DNA of 64,000 nucleotides from Saprospiraceae bacterium (GTDB lineage: Bacteria > Bacteroidota > Bacteroidia > Chitinophagales > Saprospiraceae). Positions 52,980 to 61,803 of this stretch are shown here, piece by piece. The notes below the pieces were generated by a model that saw nothing but the letters and a program-made list of their open reading frames with translations, was not told the DNA's origin and made no database searches. The translations under genes and the position numbers were made by a program. How positions within the stretch are numbered: the first letter of the stretch is position 1; each line of letters opens with the position of its first letter. The stretch is taken from assembly GCA_016714985.1 (NCBI GenBank), contig JADKBS010000011.1:134754-198753 (forward strand), given 5' to 3'.

Positions 52980-53495
52980 ATGACAAGACCCTTCTTTATG
53001 CTCTTCACAGTAGTTTTTCTCGCCTCCTGCCAGTCTGGTCCTGACAAAGCAGCGATGGCTCAAAACATCAAGGCCATCCAGTCGGAAATCGCCAAGGACG
53101 CACAACCCTCTCCAGAAAAATTGGTGAGCCTGCAAAACTCATTGCTGCTTTACGCCGATGCCTTTCCAGCGGACAGCACTTCGGTGAGTTACCTTGCAAA
53201 GGCTGGGGAGACAGCAAGGTTGCTCCAACAACACGACAAGGCTTTGGAGATTTTTGATAAAATCAGCAAGACCTACCCGAATACGAAGTCCGCCGCCGCC
53301 GCCATGTTCATGAAGGCTTTTACTTTGGACAATGACCTGAAAAAATTTGACGAGGCGAAGCCTGCCTATGAGGCTTTCCTGAAGCAGTACCCCAACGATG
53401 AATTTGCCGATGATGCCCAGTTTTTGTTGAAGAATTTGGGCAAGTCGCCTGAGGAGTTGATAAAGGAGTTCGAAAAGAACGCCCAACCTGAGTGA
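52980..53495 (+). CDS. TPR-type lipoprotein (BamD/YbgF-like)
   Basis: 171 residues. Lipobox LASC, then tetratricopeptide-like helix pairs (LAKAGETARLLQQHDKALEI, YPNTKSAAAAMFMKAFTLDN, FDEAKPAYEAFLKQYPNDEF). Similar to the TPR end of YbgF/BamD-like proteins; not a full BamD. Probably a protein-interaction lipoprotein in the envelope. Start codon sits just past the MITE-like copy 5. Confidence 0.85.
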   Translation: MTRPFFMLFTVVFLASCQSGPDKAAMAQNIKAIQSEIAKDAQPSPEKLVSLQNSLLLYADAFPADSTSVSYLAKAGETARLLQQHDKALEIFDKISKTYPNTKSAAAAMFMKAFTLDNDLKKFDEAKPAYEAFLKQYPNDEFADDAQFLLKNLGKSPEELIKEFEKNAQPE

Positions 53496-54001
53496 AAAGG
53501 CCAAAAAGAGAACAGGGCACAGCTGTAAAGCTGCACCCTGTATTAACCCCAAAAAACCAAATGAAAACAATCTACATATATCTTGAAAGGGGCAAGCCCT
53601 TAAAACTTCATCCAAAAAAACTTCTTCGTTGAAGATTTCGGGATTATGACGGTCGCTTTTACATAAGTCACTTTTCTGAGGCATTTTTTTCGAAAATTTG
53701 ACACCTTTTCCTTTTTAACCAACAAGAATAGTTGGAATGAACTCAAAACCATACGCTTTTTATGTTTTGAAAATTTGGCATTGTAACACCACGATTTTGT
53801 GGCTCGTGTAAGTCGCTCTTGTTCCCACATGTGGGAACAAGAGCGACTTACACGGGGCCTTTGAACCACTTTAGTTTACTTCAAAAGGTAAAATCAAAAA
53901 ATGTATTGTTTTGAATGGAATGACTTAAAACGCAACATGTAAATCCATCAAAATGAACAATTTTGGTGACAAACGACGCCAATTCGTACACCTAAGAAAT
54001 T
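53496..54001. other. Intergenic region with two palindromes
   Basis: Contains an imperfect hairpin ACAGGGCACAGCT/AGCTGCACCCTGT at about 53512-53541 after the TPR gene, and the 50-bp perfect palindrome repeat (53805-53915). I see no gene here. Confidence 0.5.
53805..53915. repeat. Palindrome-plus-tail repeat, copy 2, with perfect 50-bp palindrome
   Basis: 53805-53854 is perfectly self-complementary (CGTGTAAGTCGCTCTTG... to ...GACTTACACG, centre between 53829 and 53830). The tail matches copy 1 at most positions (TGAACCACTNTAG, CTTCAAAA, GTTTTGAA). Confidence 0.95.
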
Positions 54002-54031
54002 TTGCTTTCCCATCCTAAATCCATCGAAAAA

Positions 54032-55411
54032 TTGAACAAAGTAAAAAAAATATTCGTCTGCTCAAGCTGTGGGGCCACCTCCCCGAAATGGATGGGCCGC
54101 TGCACGAGTTGCGGCGAGTGGAACACCATTTTGGAAGAAGTGGTCATGAAAGAAACTGCTCCAGAGGAACGCAGCCGTGCCTGGAAAAGCCCCGGCAGTG
54201 GAGGTCGTGACCCGCAGCCTGTGGCATTGCCCAACGTGAAAACGGGCGATACCCACCGCATGGTGACCACCGATGCTGAGCTGAATAGGGTACTTGGCGG
54301 CGGCATTGTCAGTGGCTCGTTGATACTTATCGGAGGACAGCCGGGTATCGGAAAGTCCACTTTAATGTTGCAATTGGCACTGCGAATCAAGGCCAAAATC
54401 CTTTATGTGAGCGGCGAGGAAAGCGAAGAGCAAATCAAGATGCGGGCCGACCGACTTGGTGGCCAAGTCTCCGACTGCTACCTGCTGACCGAAACCAATA
54501 CCTCCAAAATCCTCAGCCATGCGCAGGCACTTGCACCAGACCTTGTCATCATTGATTCCATCCAGACCTTGTCGTCACCGCATATAGATTCGACACCGGG
54601 CAGCGTGTCACAGGTGCGGGAGTGTGCGGGGGATTTGCAGCGGTTCGCCAAGGAGACAAATATCCCGGTTTTTCTGATCGGGCATATCACCAAGGACGGC
54701 TCCATCGCTGGCCCCAAGTTGTTGGAGCATATCGTGGACGTGGTGCTGCAATTCGAGGGCGACCGCAACTACACCTACCGCATCCTCAGAACCTTGAAGA
54801 ACCGCTTTGGTTCCACCGACGAACTTGGCATCTATGAGATGCAGGAAAGCGGACTGCGTGAGGTTTCCAACCCTTCGGAATTGTTGCTTTCGCAAACGGA
54901 CGAAGAACTCAGTGGCAGCAGCGTGGCTGCAACGATGGAGGGCATGAGGCCCATGCTCATTGAGACCCAGGCGCTCGTCAGTACCGCTGTTTTTGGCACT
55001 CCGCAGCGTACCGCAACGGGCTTCGACCTTCGCAGGCTCAGCATGTTGCTGGCCGTGCTGGAAAAGCGGGGCGGCTTTCCTTTTTCTCAAAACGACGTGT
55101 TCTTGAACCTGGCAGGCGGCATCCGGGTGGAAGACCCCGGCATTGACCTGGCCATTGTGGCAGCATTAATTTCTTCCTTGCAAGATGTGGCTGTAACGAA
55201 AGACACCTGTTTCGCAGGTGAGGTAGGACTTAGCGGCGAAATCAGGGCGGTCAGCCGCATTGACCAACGCATTCAGGAAGCTGACAGGCTGGGCTTCAAG
55301 CAGATGTTCATCTCAAAATACAACACCAAGGGCCTTGACACCAAGCGGTATAAGATTGAAATCAAGACGATAGGGAAGATTGAGGAACTGTACAGGTTGT
55401 TGTTTGCATAG
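54032..55411 (+). CDS. radA: DNA repair protein RadA
   Basis: 459 residues from the TTG at 54032 (read MNKVKKIFVCSSCG); the frame also opens at TTG 54002. C4 zinc finger CSSCGATSPKWMGRCTSCGEW, Walker A GGQPGIGKST, Walker B LVIIDSIQT, the RadA-specific KNRFGSTDE, and a Lon-like C-terminal domain with GGIRVEDPGIDLAIVAALIS. Branch migration in homologous recombination and repair. No ATG near the start, so the exact start is tentative. Confidence 0.95.
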   Translation: MNKVKKIFVCSSCGATSPKWMGRCTSCGEWNTILEEVVMKETAPEERSRAWKSPGSGGRDPQPVALPNVKTGDTHRMVTTDAELNRVLGGGIVSGSLILIGGQPGIGKSTLMLQLALRIKAKILYVSGEESEEQIKMRADRLGGQVSDCYLLTETNTSKILSHAQALAPDLVIIDSIQTLSSPHIDSTPGSVSQVRECAGDLQRFAKETNIPVFLIGHITKDGSIAGPKLLEHIVDVVLQFEGDRNYTYRILRTLKNRFGSTDELGIYEMQESGLREVSNPSELLLSQTDEELSGSSVAATMEGMRPMLIETQALVSTAVFGTPQRTATGFDLRRLSMLLAVLEKRGGFPFSQNDVFLNLAGGIRVEDPGIDLAIVAALISSLQDVAVTKDTCFAGEVGLSGEIRAVSRIDQRIQEADRLGFKQMFISKYNTKGLDTKRYKIEIKTIGKIEELYRLLFA

Positions 55412-55416
55412 GCTAC

Positions 55417-55839
55417 TTATTTCTCCTTGCACTGCACCATTTCCACATCTTGGACATAGCCGTTGCAAATACACTTGAAACGGATGTTTTGACCGACTTT
55501 AAAATCAGGGGATTCCCCGTTTGGCTGCCGGTCCAATCGGCAACGCACGCCATAAGCTGGATCGTTGCTGCGCAACAAAACCGAGGTACTGCCTTGCCCT
55601 TTTCTCACCGTTGACACCACTCCTTCCACCTCCACCACTTTGTTCAAATACTGTTCATTTGCCCCTGCTTCATCGTTGATAAAAGCATTGAACAGGTCGG
55701 TTGCACTGATTTTCACTTCAGTGTCTTGCTCCCAGACCATGGTGGGGTTAGATGTTTTGTATGACCTGTTGCTCCGCAAAAAAAGGAAGACAAGCACGAG
55801 CAGGGTCAGCAGCAATAAGATTGGCAACAGTTTTTTCAT
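55417..55839 (-). CDS. OB-fold (tRNA_anti-like) secreted or membrane protein
   Basis: 140 residues from ATG 55839. N-terminal hydrophobic helix (MKKLLPILLLLTLLVLVFLF), then an OB-fold: YLNKVVEVEGVVSTVRKGQG, GVRCRLDR, FKVGQNIRFKCICNGYVQDV. Resembles the tRNA_anti-like family of single-OB proteins. Ends a few nt after the radA stop (convergent). Binds nucleic acid or small ligands; role unknown. Confidence 0.75.
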   Translation of the reverse strand: MKKLLPILLLLTLLVLVFLFLRSNRSYKTSNPTMVWEQDTEVKISATDLFNAFINDEAGANEQYLNKVVEVEGVVSTVRKGQGSTSVLLRSNDPAYGVRCRLDRQPNGESPDFKVGQNIRFKCICNGYVQDVEMVQCKEK

Positions 55840-55909
55840 AAAAAACGAGTTCTTTGTTCCGAATCCCCGAAGGTCACAACAATTCGGTATTTCGGCAACA
55901 AATATTCTG

Positions 55910-55941
55910 AGACAATAGAACTTAGACAATAGACGATAGAT
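55910..55941. repeat. Heptad tract (AGACAAT unit)
   Basis: AGACAAT, AGAACTT, AGACAAT, AGACGAT, AGATATG: near-continuous 7-nt units between the OB-fold gene and the permease gene. Confidence 0.7.
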
Positions 55942-56005
55942 ATGAAGTTGATTTTCAGCCCCATATCTAATACCTAAAGTCTTATTTCTAACTGCTAAAA
56001 CAACA

Positions 56006-57322
56006 ATGCTTCAAAAGCGACTCACCCTTTATGGCCTTACCATGATAGCCGTTGGCTCCTGCATCGGTTCCGGCATATTTGCGACACCCTCCCAAATCGT
56101 TGGCGCAGTACCAAATGCGACTTTGGTGCTGCTGGTATGGGCCTTGGGCGGGTTAGTAGCACTGACTGGTGCATTGACCTTCAGTGAGTTGGGTGGGTTG
56201 TTCCCAAAATCAGGCGGTGTCTATGTCTATTTAAAAGAAGCCTATGGCGAAATGGCCGGGTTCCTCTATGGTTGGGTCATCTTATTGGTCATAAATACGG
56301 GGGCCTTGGCTGGGCTATGTGCCGCTTTCGCCGATTATATGAAGATTTTTGCTCCGCAAATGAGCGATGGAACCAAGACCGCCATTGCCGCTGTGACCAT
56401 GATTGCGCTTACTGCTATCAATGCCCTTGGCGTCAACGTCAGCCAAGGGATTTCCAATTTTTTCACGGGGTTAAAACTAGTGGCCATCGGGGCAATCATC
56501 GTGGCTGGCTTCCTGTTTTTCGACAGCAGCAAGGTGCCCATTGATTTCGCCCTTGGGCAAAACCTGCCCACCAACCTCACCTCGGCCATGCTGACTGGAC
56601 TGATAGGTGTCTTGTTCTCCGTGGGCGGTTGGCACCATGCATCTTATGTGGCTGGTGAGGCCATTGACGCCCCCCGAACTGTGCCAAAAGCCATGTTCTT
56701 CGGCGTTTTGATCGTCACAACGATGTACCTATTGGTGAACGTGGCGTATATGCTCCTTTTGCCGCTTGATGCCATAGCCCAAACCAGGACGGTGGCGGGT
56801 GATGCGATTGCCACCTTGGCTCCCTGGGGCGGCAAGGCCGTCGCCATCGCCATAGCCTTGTCCATTTTTGGAACCATCAGCATCTACACCATGTCGGCAC
56901 CGAGGATTTACTATGCAATGGCGGAGGATGGCATTTTCTTCAAGCAATTGGCCTGGGTACATCCCCGGTGGCGGACGCCCATCGTGGCAATGGGCGTGCA
57001 GGTGGTTTGGGCATTGGCCGTTTTGCTCTTCTTCCAAGGGCTGTTTGACAAGATAATCACCTTCGTCACCTTTATGGACATCGCCTTCATGGGTTTGGCG
57101 GGAGCAGCCATTTTTGTGTTCAGGAAGAAAATGCCCAACGAGCAACGACCAGTGAAGGCATGGGGCTACCCCTTCGTACCCATCATTTTTGTGCTAATCT
57201 CTACCGCATTCGCCGTGAACACCTTTTTGGAGAAACCTGAACAAGCAATTCCGGGCATCGTCTTGTTGCTCATCGGTGTTGGTGTTTTTTATTTGTTGAG
57301 GGCTATCCGAAGTAAAAATTGA
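56006..57322 (+). CDS. APC-superfamily amino-acid permease
   Basis: 438 residues, about 12 transmembrane helices. N-terminal APC signature GLTMIAVGSCIGSGIFATPS (TM1 substrate site) and FSELGGLFPKSGGVYVYLKEAYG. Sodium- or proton-driven uptake of an amino acid, serine/threonine or broad-range type by similarity. No regulator adjacent. The following gap has a promoter for the CotH-like gene. Confidence 0.9.
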   Translation: MLQKRLTLYGLTMIAVGSCIGSGIFATPSQIVGAVPNATLVLLVWALGGLVALTGALTFSELGGLFPKSGGVYVYLKEAYGEMAGFLYGWVILLVINTGALAGLCAAFADYMKIFAPQMSDGTKTAIAAVTMIALTAINALGVNVSQGISNFFTGLKLVAIGAIIVAGFLFFDSSKVPIDFALGQNLPTNLTSAMLTGLIGVLFSVGGWHHASYVAGEAIDAPRTVPKAMFFGVLIVTTMYLLVNVAYMLLLPLDAIAQTRTVAGDAIATLAPWGGKAVAIAIALSIFGTISIYTMSAPRIYYAMAEDGIFFKQLAWVHPRWRTPIVAMGVQVVWALAVLLFFQGLFDKIITFVTFMDIAFMGLAGAAIFVFRKKMPNEQRPVKAWGYPFVPIIFVLISTAFAVNTFLEKPEQAIPGIVLLLIGVGVFYLLRAIRSKN

Positions 57323-57487
57323 AGGAATTAACCATTTCTTAACGTCCTCTTCTCGCCTTACTTACCGCCATAGTTGATTTTTGTGGTCATTGTGAAGCTG
57401 TTGCCTCAATTTGGCCAATATTCGTATTTCCAATTTTTAGTTCTGAAAACGGGAACCATCTTTTTTAATTCAAAACAATATTTCCTA

Positions 57488-57518
57488 TTGCATTGAAAAA
57501 CTATTTCGCCTAAGTTTG
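57488..57518 (+). promoter_or_regulatory. Promoter before the CotH-like gene
   Basis: TTG (57488-57490), 20-nt spacer, TAAGTTTG (57511-57518). Confidence 0.65.
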
Positions 57519-57545
57519 TGTTAAAATAACACTAAAGCCGCCCTA

Positions 57546-57623
57546 ATGGAGTGGTATTTGGTAGAAGATAGTGGCGAAGGTGAAAACAAACCTTCTGACG
57601 ATGAAAAAGCGCCACTTGTCTAA
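57546..57623 (+). CDS. Possible 25-residue peptide
   Basis: MEWYLVEDSGEGENKPSDDE... with an acidic centre, starting about 20 nt after the expected transcription start and ending 73 nt before the CotH-like ATG. No conservation data; may be a leader peptide or chance. Confidence 0.25.
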   Translation: MEWYLVEDSGEGENKPSDDEKAPLV

Positions 57624-57695
57624 TGAATTCAAGTAAACCTTTAGTGACCGACAAAATTTGTGCTTGAAGCTGAATGGTACAAACCTTTAAGTTTT

Positions 57696-58826
57696 ATGAA
57701 AACCCGATTTTTTGAATCCCACAGATTGTTCTTTGCCATTCTCACTTTGATGTTCTTTCAATCTTGTACAACGACATCCTTGCTGGAAGATGGCAGCGAA
57801 ACAGCAGTCCCACATTCCGACCAAAGCTTGTTTAGCATTTTGAGCCAGCAGGAAGTGGTCGAGTTGACGCTTATTACGGAAATTGATTCGCTACTCCAAA
57901 AGCGGAAAGCGGATGAATATCAAAATGCCGAGTTCAAATACGAAGACCAGAACGGAGGCCAACATAGTTTCCAAGCGAAGGTCAAGCCAAGGGGCAAGTT
58001 CCGCAGGATGACTTGCGATTTCCCTCCCTTAAAGCTCAAGTTTTCAAAAGAAGAACTTGAGTCCGCTGGCATGACGGAAATGAACGAAATGAAATTAGTG
58101 ACCCACTGCCTTGACGACAAGGCGGTTTCAAGGGAAATGGTGTTGCGTGAATATTTGGCCTATAAACTGTACAACGAACTGACCCCCAATAGTTTACAGG
58201 TTCAACTGGCCAAAATCACGTACCAGGACAAGGCAAACCCTGACTATCGTATGACCCGCTATGGGTTCTTGATTGAGGACGAAGAAGAAATCACTTGGCG
58301 GACTGGAACTGAGCTTGTTGAAAAAATGGGCCATACAGCCGACCAACTCAGCGCCTCACACGAAAAATTGTCCTCGGTGTTCCAATACATGATAGGCAAC
58401 ACGGACTGGAGTATTCCGATGCTGCGCAACGTTGAGTTGGTGAAAAAAGCAGATGGCAAATTGCTCCCGGTTCCTTATGATTTCGATTTTTCGGGCCTTG
58501 TTGCTGCCCCTTATGCCCGTCCAAACGTGGATGTTGGCCAAAAAAGAGTGGGTGAGCGGGTTTTCATGGGCAATGCCAACAATGCCCAAGACCTCTACTC
58601 CACGCTCAATTATTTTAGGACCAAGCAGGATGACTTGATTGAAATAGTGGCGCAATTTGATTTGCTTGCACCAAACACAAGGGAAAGCATCGTCAATTAT
58701 CTAAACGATTTCTTTGAGGAAATTAAAACACAAAAAACTGCCCAGGAATATTTGTTCAAGAACCAGAACAAACAAACTGGCACAGTTTTTCAGAATGTGG
58801 TGTCAACCCCACCAATTTCCAACTAA
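57696..58826 (+). CDS. CotH-kinase-like lipoprotein
   Basis: 376 residues from ATG 57696 (MKTRFFESHRLFFA), lipobox FFQSC. Body resembles the CotH protein-kinase family: VKPRGKFRRMTCDFPPLKLK (phosphate-binding region), QYMIGNTDWSIPMLRN (catalytic Asp), PYDFDFSG (metal-binding DFD). It could phosphorylate surface proteins or glycans; resemblance from memory, moderate. The frame is also open from GTG 57660. Terminator at 58866. Confidence 0.8.
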   Translation: MKTRFFESHRLFFAILTLMFFQSCTTTSLLEDGSETAVPHSDQSLFSILSQQEVVELTLITEIDSLLQKRKADEYQNAEFKYEDQNGGQHSFQAKVKPRGKFRRMTCDFPPLKLKFSKEELESAGMTEMNEMKLVTHCLDDKAVSREMVLREYLAYKLYNELTPNSLQVQLAKITYQDKANPDYRMTRYGFLIEDEEEITWRTGTELVEKMGHTADQLSASHEKLSSVFQYMIGNTDWSIPMLRNVELVKKADGKLLPVPYDFDFSGLVAAPYARPNVDVGQKRVGERVFMGNANNAQDLYSTLNYFRTKQDDLIEIVAQFDLLAPNTRESIVNYLNDFFEEIKTQKTAQEYLFKNQNKQTGTVFQNVVSTPPISN

Positions 58827-58865
58827 ACCAAAAAGCAGTTTTTTCATACTAATTCAATTTTCTGG

Positions 58866-58890
58866 GGGCGTCCATGTGACGCCCTTTTTT
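58866..58890 (+). terminator. Rho-independent terminator of the CotH-like gene
   Basis: GGGCGTC (catgt) GACGCCC, then six T. Confidence 0.9.
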
Positions 58891-58892
58891 AT

Positions 58893-58937
58893 AAAAAAAA
58901 AGCGGCTGATGATTCAGATTCATCAGCCGCTTTTTTT
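58893..58937. terminator. Bidirectional terminator between convergent genes
   Basis: A-run, AGCGGCTGATGA, 7-nt loop, TCATCAGCCGCT, T-run: a 12-bp stem. Follows the CotH terminator and serves the minus-strand gene at 58955. Confidence 0.92.
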
Positions 58938-58954
58938 GCCTAGCTTCTAGCGTA

Positions 58955-59805
58955 TCATCCCCTGCGCCGCTTCCCTTGCACCGTCGTCTGCTTTGTTTTG
59001 GATTTAACATTGCCACGTTTGCCCCTTGTAGTAGTGGTAGTGGTGGACTTCTTCACGGTTCCCTTTCGAGTCTTGACGACCGTGGTCCTGGTATGAACCG
59101 TTTGGGAACCAACCCGACGTGGCGCATAAACGGCATGTGCCCGGGTTACTCGGTGCGTCGCAACTACCCGGTAATGGGGGCGATGCACCACAACCAGTGG
59201 ATGCCATACGTGGAATGCCCTTGGCCGCCAAGGACTCCACCATACTGGGTAATGCCTCCAACGCCACGGCGATACCCAAACCCTGTAGCCGGGCGCATAG
59301 ACGAACCGAACACTTGGCCAGCCCCAAACATTGACGACGACCCTAGCAACGGTGATATTTGGCCCGTGCTTGCCATTCTCATTGGCCTCGCCTTCAAATG
59401 AGTCCACGATTGTCTGGTCGCCATAAACGTCTTCATCGCCAATGATTTGCAGCAGGGCCTCTTCGCTTCCTTTTTCGATTTCGATGACCGCCACATCCTG
59501 TGACTCCGTTTTCATTAATGGCTACTTGAAGTACAAGTGCATGAACCTCCTCTTCCATATTGTCAATGACCTTTACAAAATCAATTTCGCCGTCGTCGTT
59601 CAGGTCGAGGTTGTTCACGTTATTGGACTCAAAGTTGAGCAGTTTCTCGAAGTCTTCGGGGGAGGCTGCTTTTTTGAAAGTTCTAGCGCCTTCCAAACTG
59701 GAAGTTTTCTCCGGGTAAACCTGTGCTTTCAGCTTCTTGTGCCAAGGTAAGATTTGTGGACAAGGCCACCATGAAAATACTAAGAATGATGGATTGAATT
59801 TTCAT
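58955..59805 (-). pseudogene. Secreted protein with acidic Ca-like motif and basic tail, two frameshifts
   Basis: About 282 residues when joined. Signal peptide (MKIQSIILSIFMVALSTNLTLAQ), EDFEKLLNFESNNVNNLDLNDDGEIDFVKV (Ca-binding-like LDLNDDGEIDF), a middle domain (SQDVAVIEIEKGSEEALLQI), an aromatic/Trp stretch (WPSVRFVYAPGYRVWVSPWR), and a basic Lys/Thr/Arg tail. This is a recognisable Bacteroidota family of unknown function. Frames change near 59690 (one T too many) and 59510 (one G too many): 851 nt minus 2 gives 283 codons. Confidence 0.82.
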
Positions 59806-59921
59806 TTGCACTAAGATGAGTTTTGAAATTAGTTGAAAAACGAGGGGTATGACCAAGGATATACCATAAGGTTTAATTCGCTCCAACACAAAACATCGAA
59901 CTCATCTGACAATGGAATACA

Positions 59922-61673
59922 TTATTTTATCAAAACTGATTTTCTATTGCCATCCACTTCCACCGTCACGATGCTCATGCCCGTGTGCAAGCCCAAGGCT
60001 TGCTTGGAATAGGATGCCTGCCATTCGTTCCGCTAATTTTAAGTTCCTCGATTTTGATTTCCCTGCCACTGGCATCTGCAAAGCTGATTCGGAGAGACTG
60101 CATAGGCTGTGGGCTTTTTACGATAATAAAAAAGGAGTCGGAAGCGGGATTGGGTACAACGGCAACACCAATCGGTTGGTTTTCAAACACTTCGACTCCA
60201 GTGGCAACTTGGTTCTCCGTAATAGTCAAGCATTGCCCCGCATAAATATTGGTATAGGTGGTGTCCTGTCCGCCCAAGAACTTTATCCTTACCTCTTCCA
60301 CTTTTATTGCATCGCCGAGTCCAAAATGGGCGGTCAAGCTGTTTTGACCACAGTGGCCCGATTGGGCGCTGATTTCACGCAACTGCGTCACAACTTGACC
60401 ACCAATCGTCGCCGTAACCCAAAGCTTTGCACCGATGGCGGAACGGTTGCTAGTTTCACCTACCAGCTTGATTTTCAACCAGTTGTTAGCATTTCCGCTG
60501 TTCTGGTAAAACAGGTTAGTTGGAAGCGGGGAAGCGGCAGCGCTTTTACAAGTAGCGATGGCGAGGTCAAGAACCCGTCATTGTTCACATCGCCCCAAGC
60601 AGAGGCCATGGCAATGGAGTGGACATGTCTTCGATGCTGTTGAGGTCACGGGTGAAGTTGCCAAGTCCGTCATTTTGATAGAGAAAATTTTTAATGCTAC
60701 CATTGCAAAAGCCATTGGAAACGGCAAGGTCGAGGTCGCCATCATTGTCATAGTCTGCAAAATTGGAACTGTAAGAACAGCCGCCATCAGTTACCAAATC
60801 GCCCGTCGTCACTGCTGTAAAGACACCGTCCTCTTGTAGGAACAATTGGTTGTTTTGCACTCCGAAATAAAGGGAGTTTGCCAAAAATAGGTCGAAGTCG
60901 CCATCATTGTCCACGTCCGCCCAACTGCTACTCATGGTGCTGTGGTTGGTCTGGCCGGGGGCACCCGTCTCAACCTTTACAAGTGACCCATTTTGATTTT
61001 CATACAAATCATCTTTTTGATTGGACTCGTTGGAAACATAGAGGTCGAGGTCGCCGTCCAGGTCAGAGTCAACCCAGTTCACTGAGCGCGAAGCGTTGGC
61101 ATCGGTCACCACGGCCCCCATATCGGTTATCAAAGTGAAATTTTGGCCATCGTCGTTCCTAGAGCAGGTTCTTCTTGCTGCCGCCAGAATTGGTCACATA
61201 CAAGTCGAGATGCGCCATCCGTATCGTAATCCCTAGCTGTAGTTTCGGTAAGTACCCAATTGAGAAGGTGCCGCACCGCCGAGGTAGTAAAACCGCCGTC
61301 GCCATTGCCTGCATAGAGGAAGTTTTTTGCGCCATACCAAGTGACGACAAAAGCATCAAGGTCGCCATCGTTGTCGAAGTCGGCGAAACTGGCCCCGTCA
61401 AAGGGCTTGCTGTCGCTGACGACGGGGTCGTTGGCCACGGATGTGAACTTTCCTGTTCCGTCGTTCAGGTATAGCAAGTTCACCGCCCCGTTCTCTGGCC
61501 CATTGCTGATGAACAGGTCTTCCCATCCGTCGTTGTTCATCCACGAAATTCACGCTGCGGCTGTCAGACGGCGTGGTGACATGTGGGCCTTCGGTGATTT
61601 TTTGGAAAAGGGGCTGGGCAAAAATTAATCCGCTCCAAAAAACTAGCATAAAACATGAAGTTATAGTTTCCAT
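59922..61673 (-). pseudogene. FG-GAP/ASPIC-type secreted protein with T9SS type A tail, at least six frameshifts
   Basis: About 580 residues when joined. Signal (METITSCFMLVFWSGLIFAQ), VCBS/FG-GAP Asp-rich repeats (NDDGDFDLFLANS; DNDGDLDAFVVT; DGDLDLYVSN), an ASPIC/UnbV domain (LREISAQSGHCGQNSLTAHF), and a Por-secretion tail (VVPNPASDSFFIIVKSPQP... ending VLIK). Breaks near 61535 (2 missing), 61215 (1 extra), 61160 (2 missing), 60633 (1 missing), 60582 (1 missing) and 59990 (1 missing). Probably a type IX secreted, cell-surface or released glycan-related protein. Confidence 0.82.
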
Positions 61674-61690
61674 TTTAACAGATTTAGAAT

Positions 61691-61766
61691 TGTGACAATA
61701 AAGCAGGGTGTTAGAAGGGAAAAAACCAATTCTTTCGCTTCCTCACACATCTCCTTATTAGTTACA
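61691..61766. mobile_element. MITE-like repeat, short form, copy 6, with target duplication
   Basis: 76 bp with ends TGTGACAATAAAGC and CCTTATTAGTTACA; flanked by the direct repeat TAGAAT at 61685-61690 and 61767-61772. Internal hairpin is eroded. Confidence 0.8.
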
Positions 61767-61803
61767 TAGAATGAATGATTTCAGAAAATCGAGTACTTTG
61801 GGT

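Larger units (their letters stand above)
57323..57695 (+). other. Intergenic region with promoter and possible small ORF
   Basis: Bacteroidota-type promoter at 57488-57518 and the small ORF at 57546-57623. No other gene seen. Confidence 0.5.

Noticed and set aside
53139..53684. Minus-strand 181-codon frame opposite the TPR lipoprotein
   Set aside because: Shadow of the plus-strand gene, running into the intergenic region.
59912..60643. 243-codon plus-strand frame opposite the FG-GAP/ASPIC gene
   Set aside because: The minus-strand joined frames encode a clear ASPIC domain and secretion tail; the plus frame reads low-complexity sequence.
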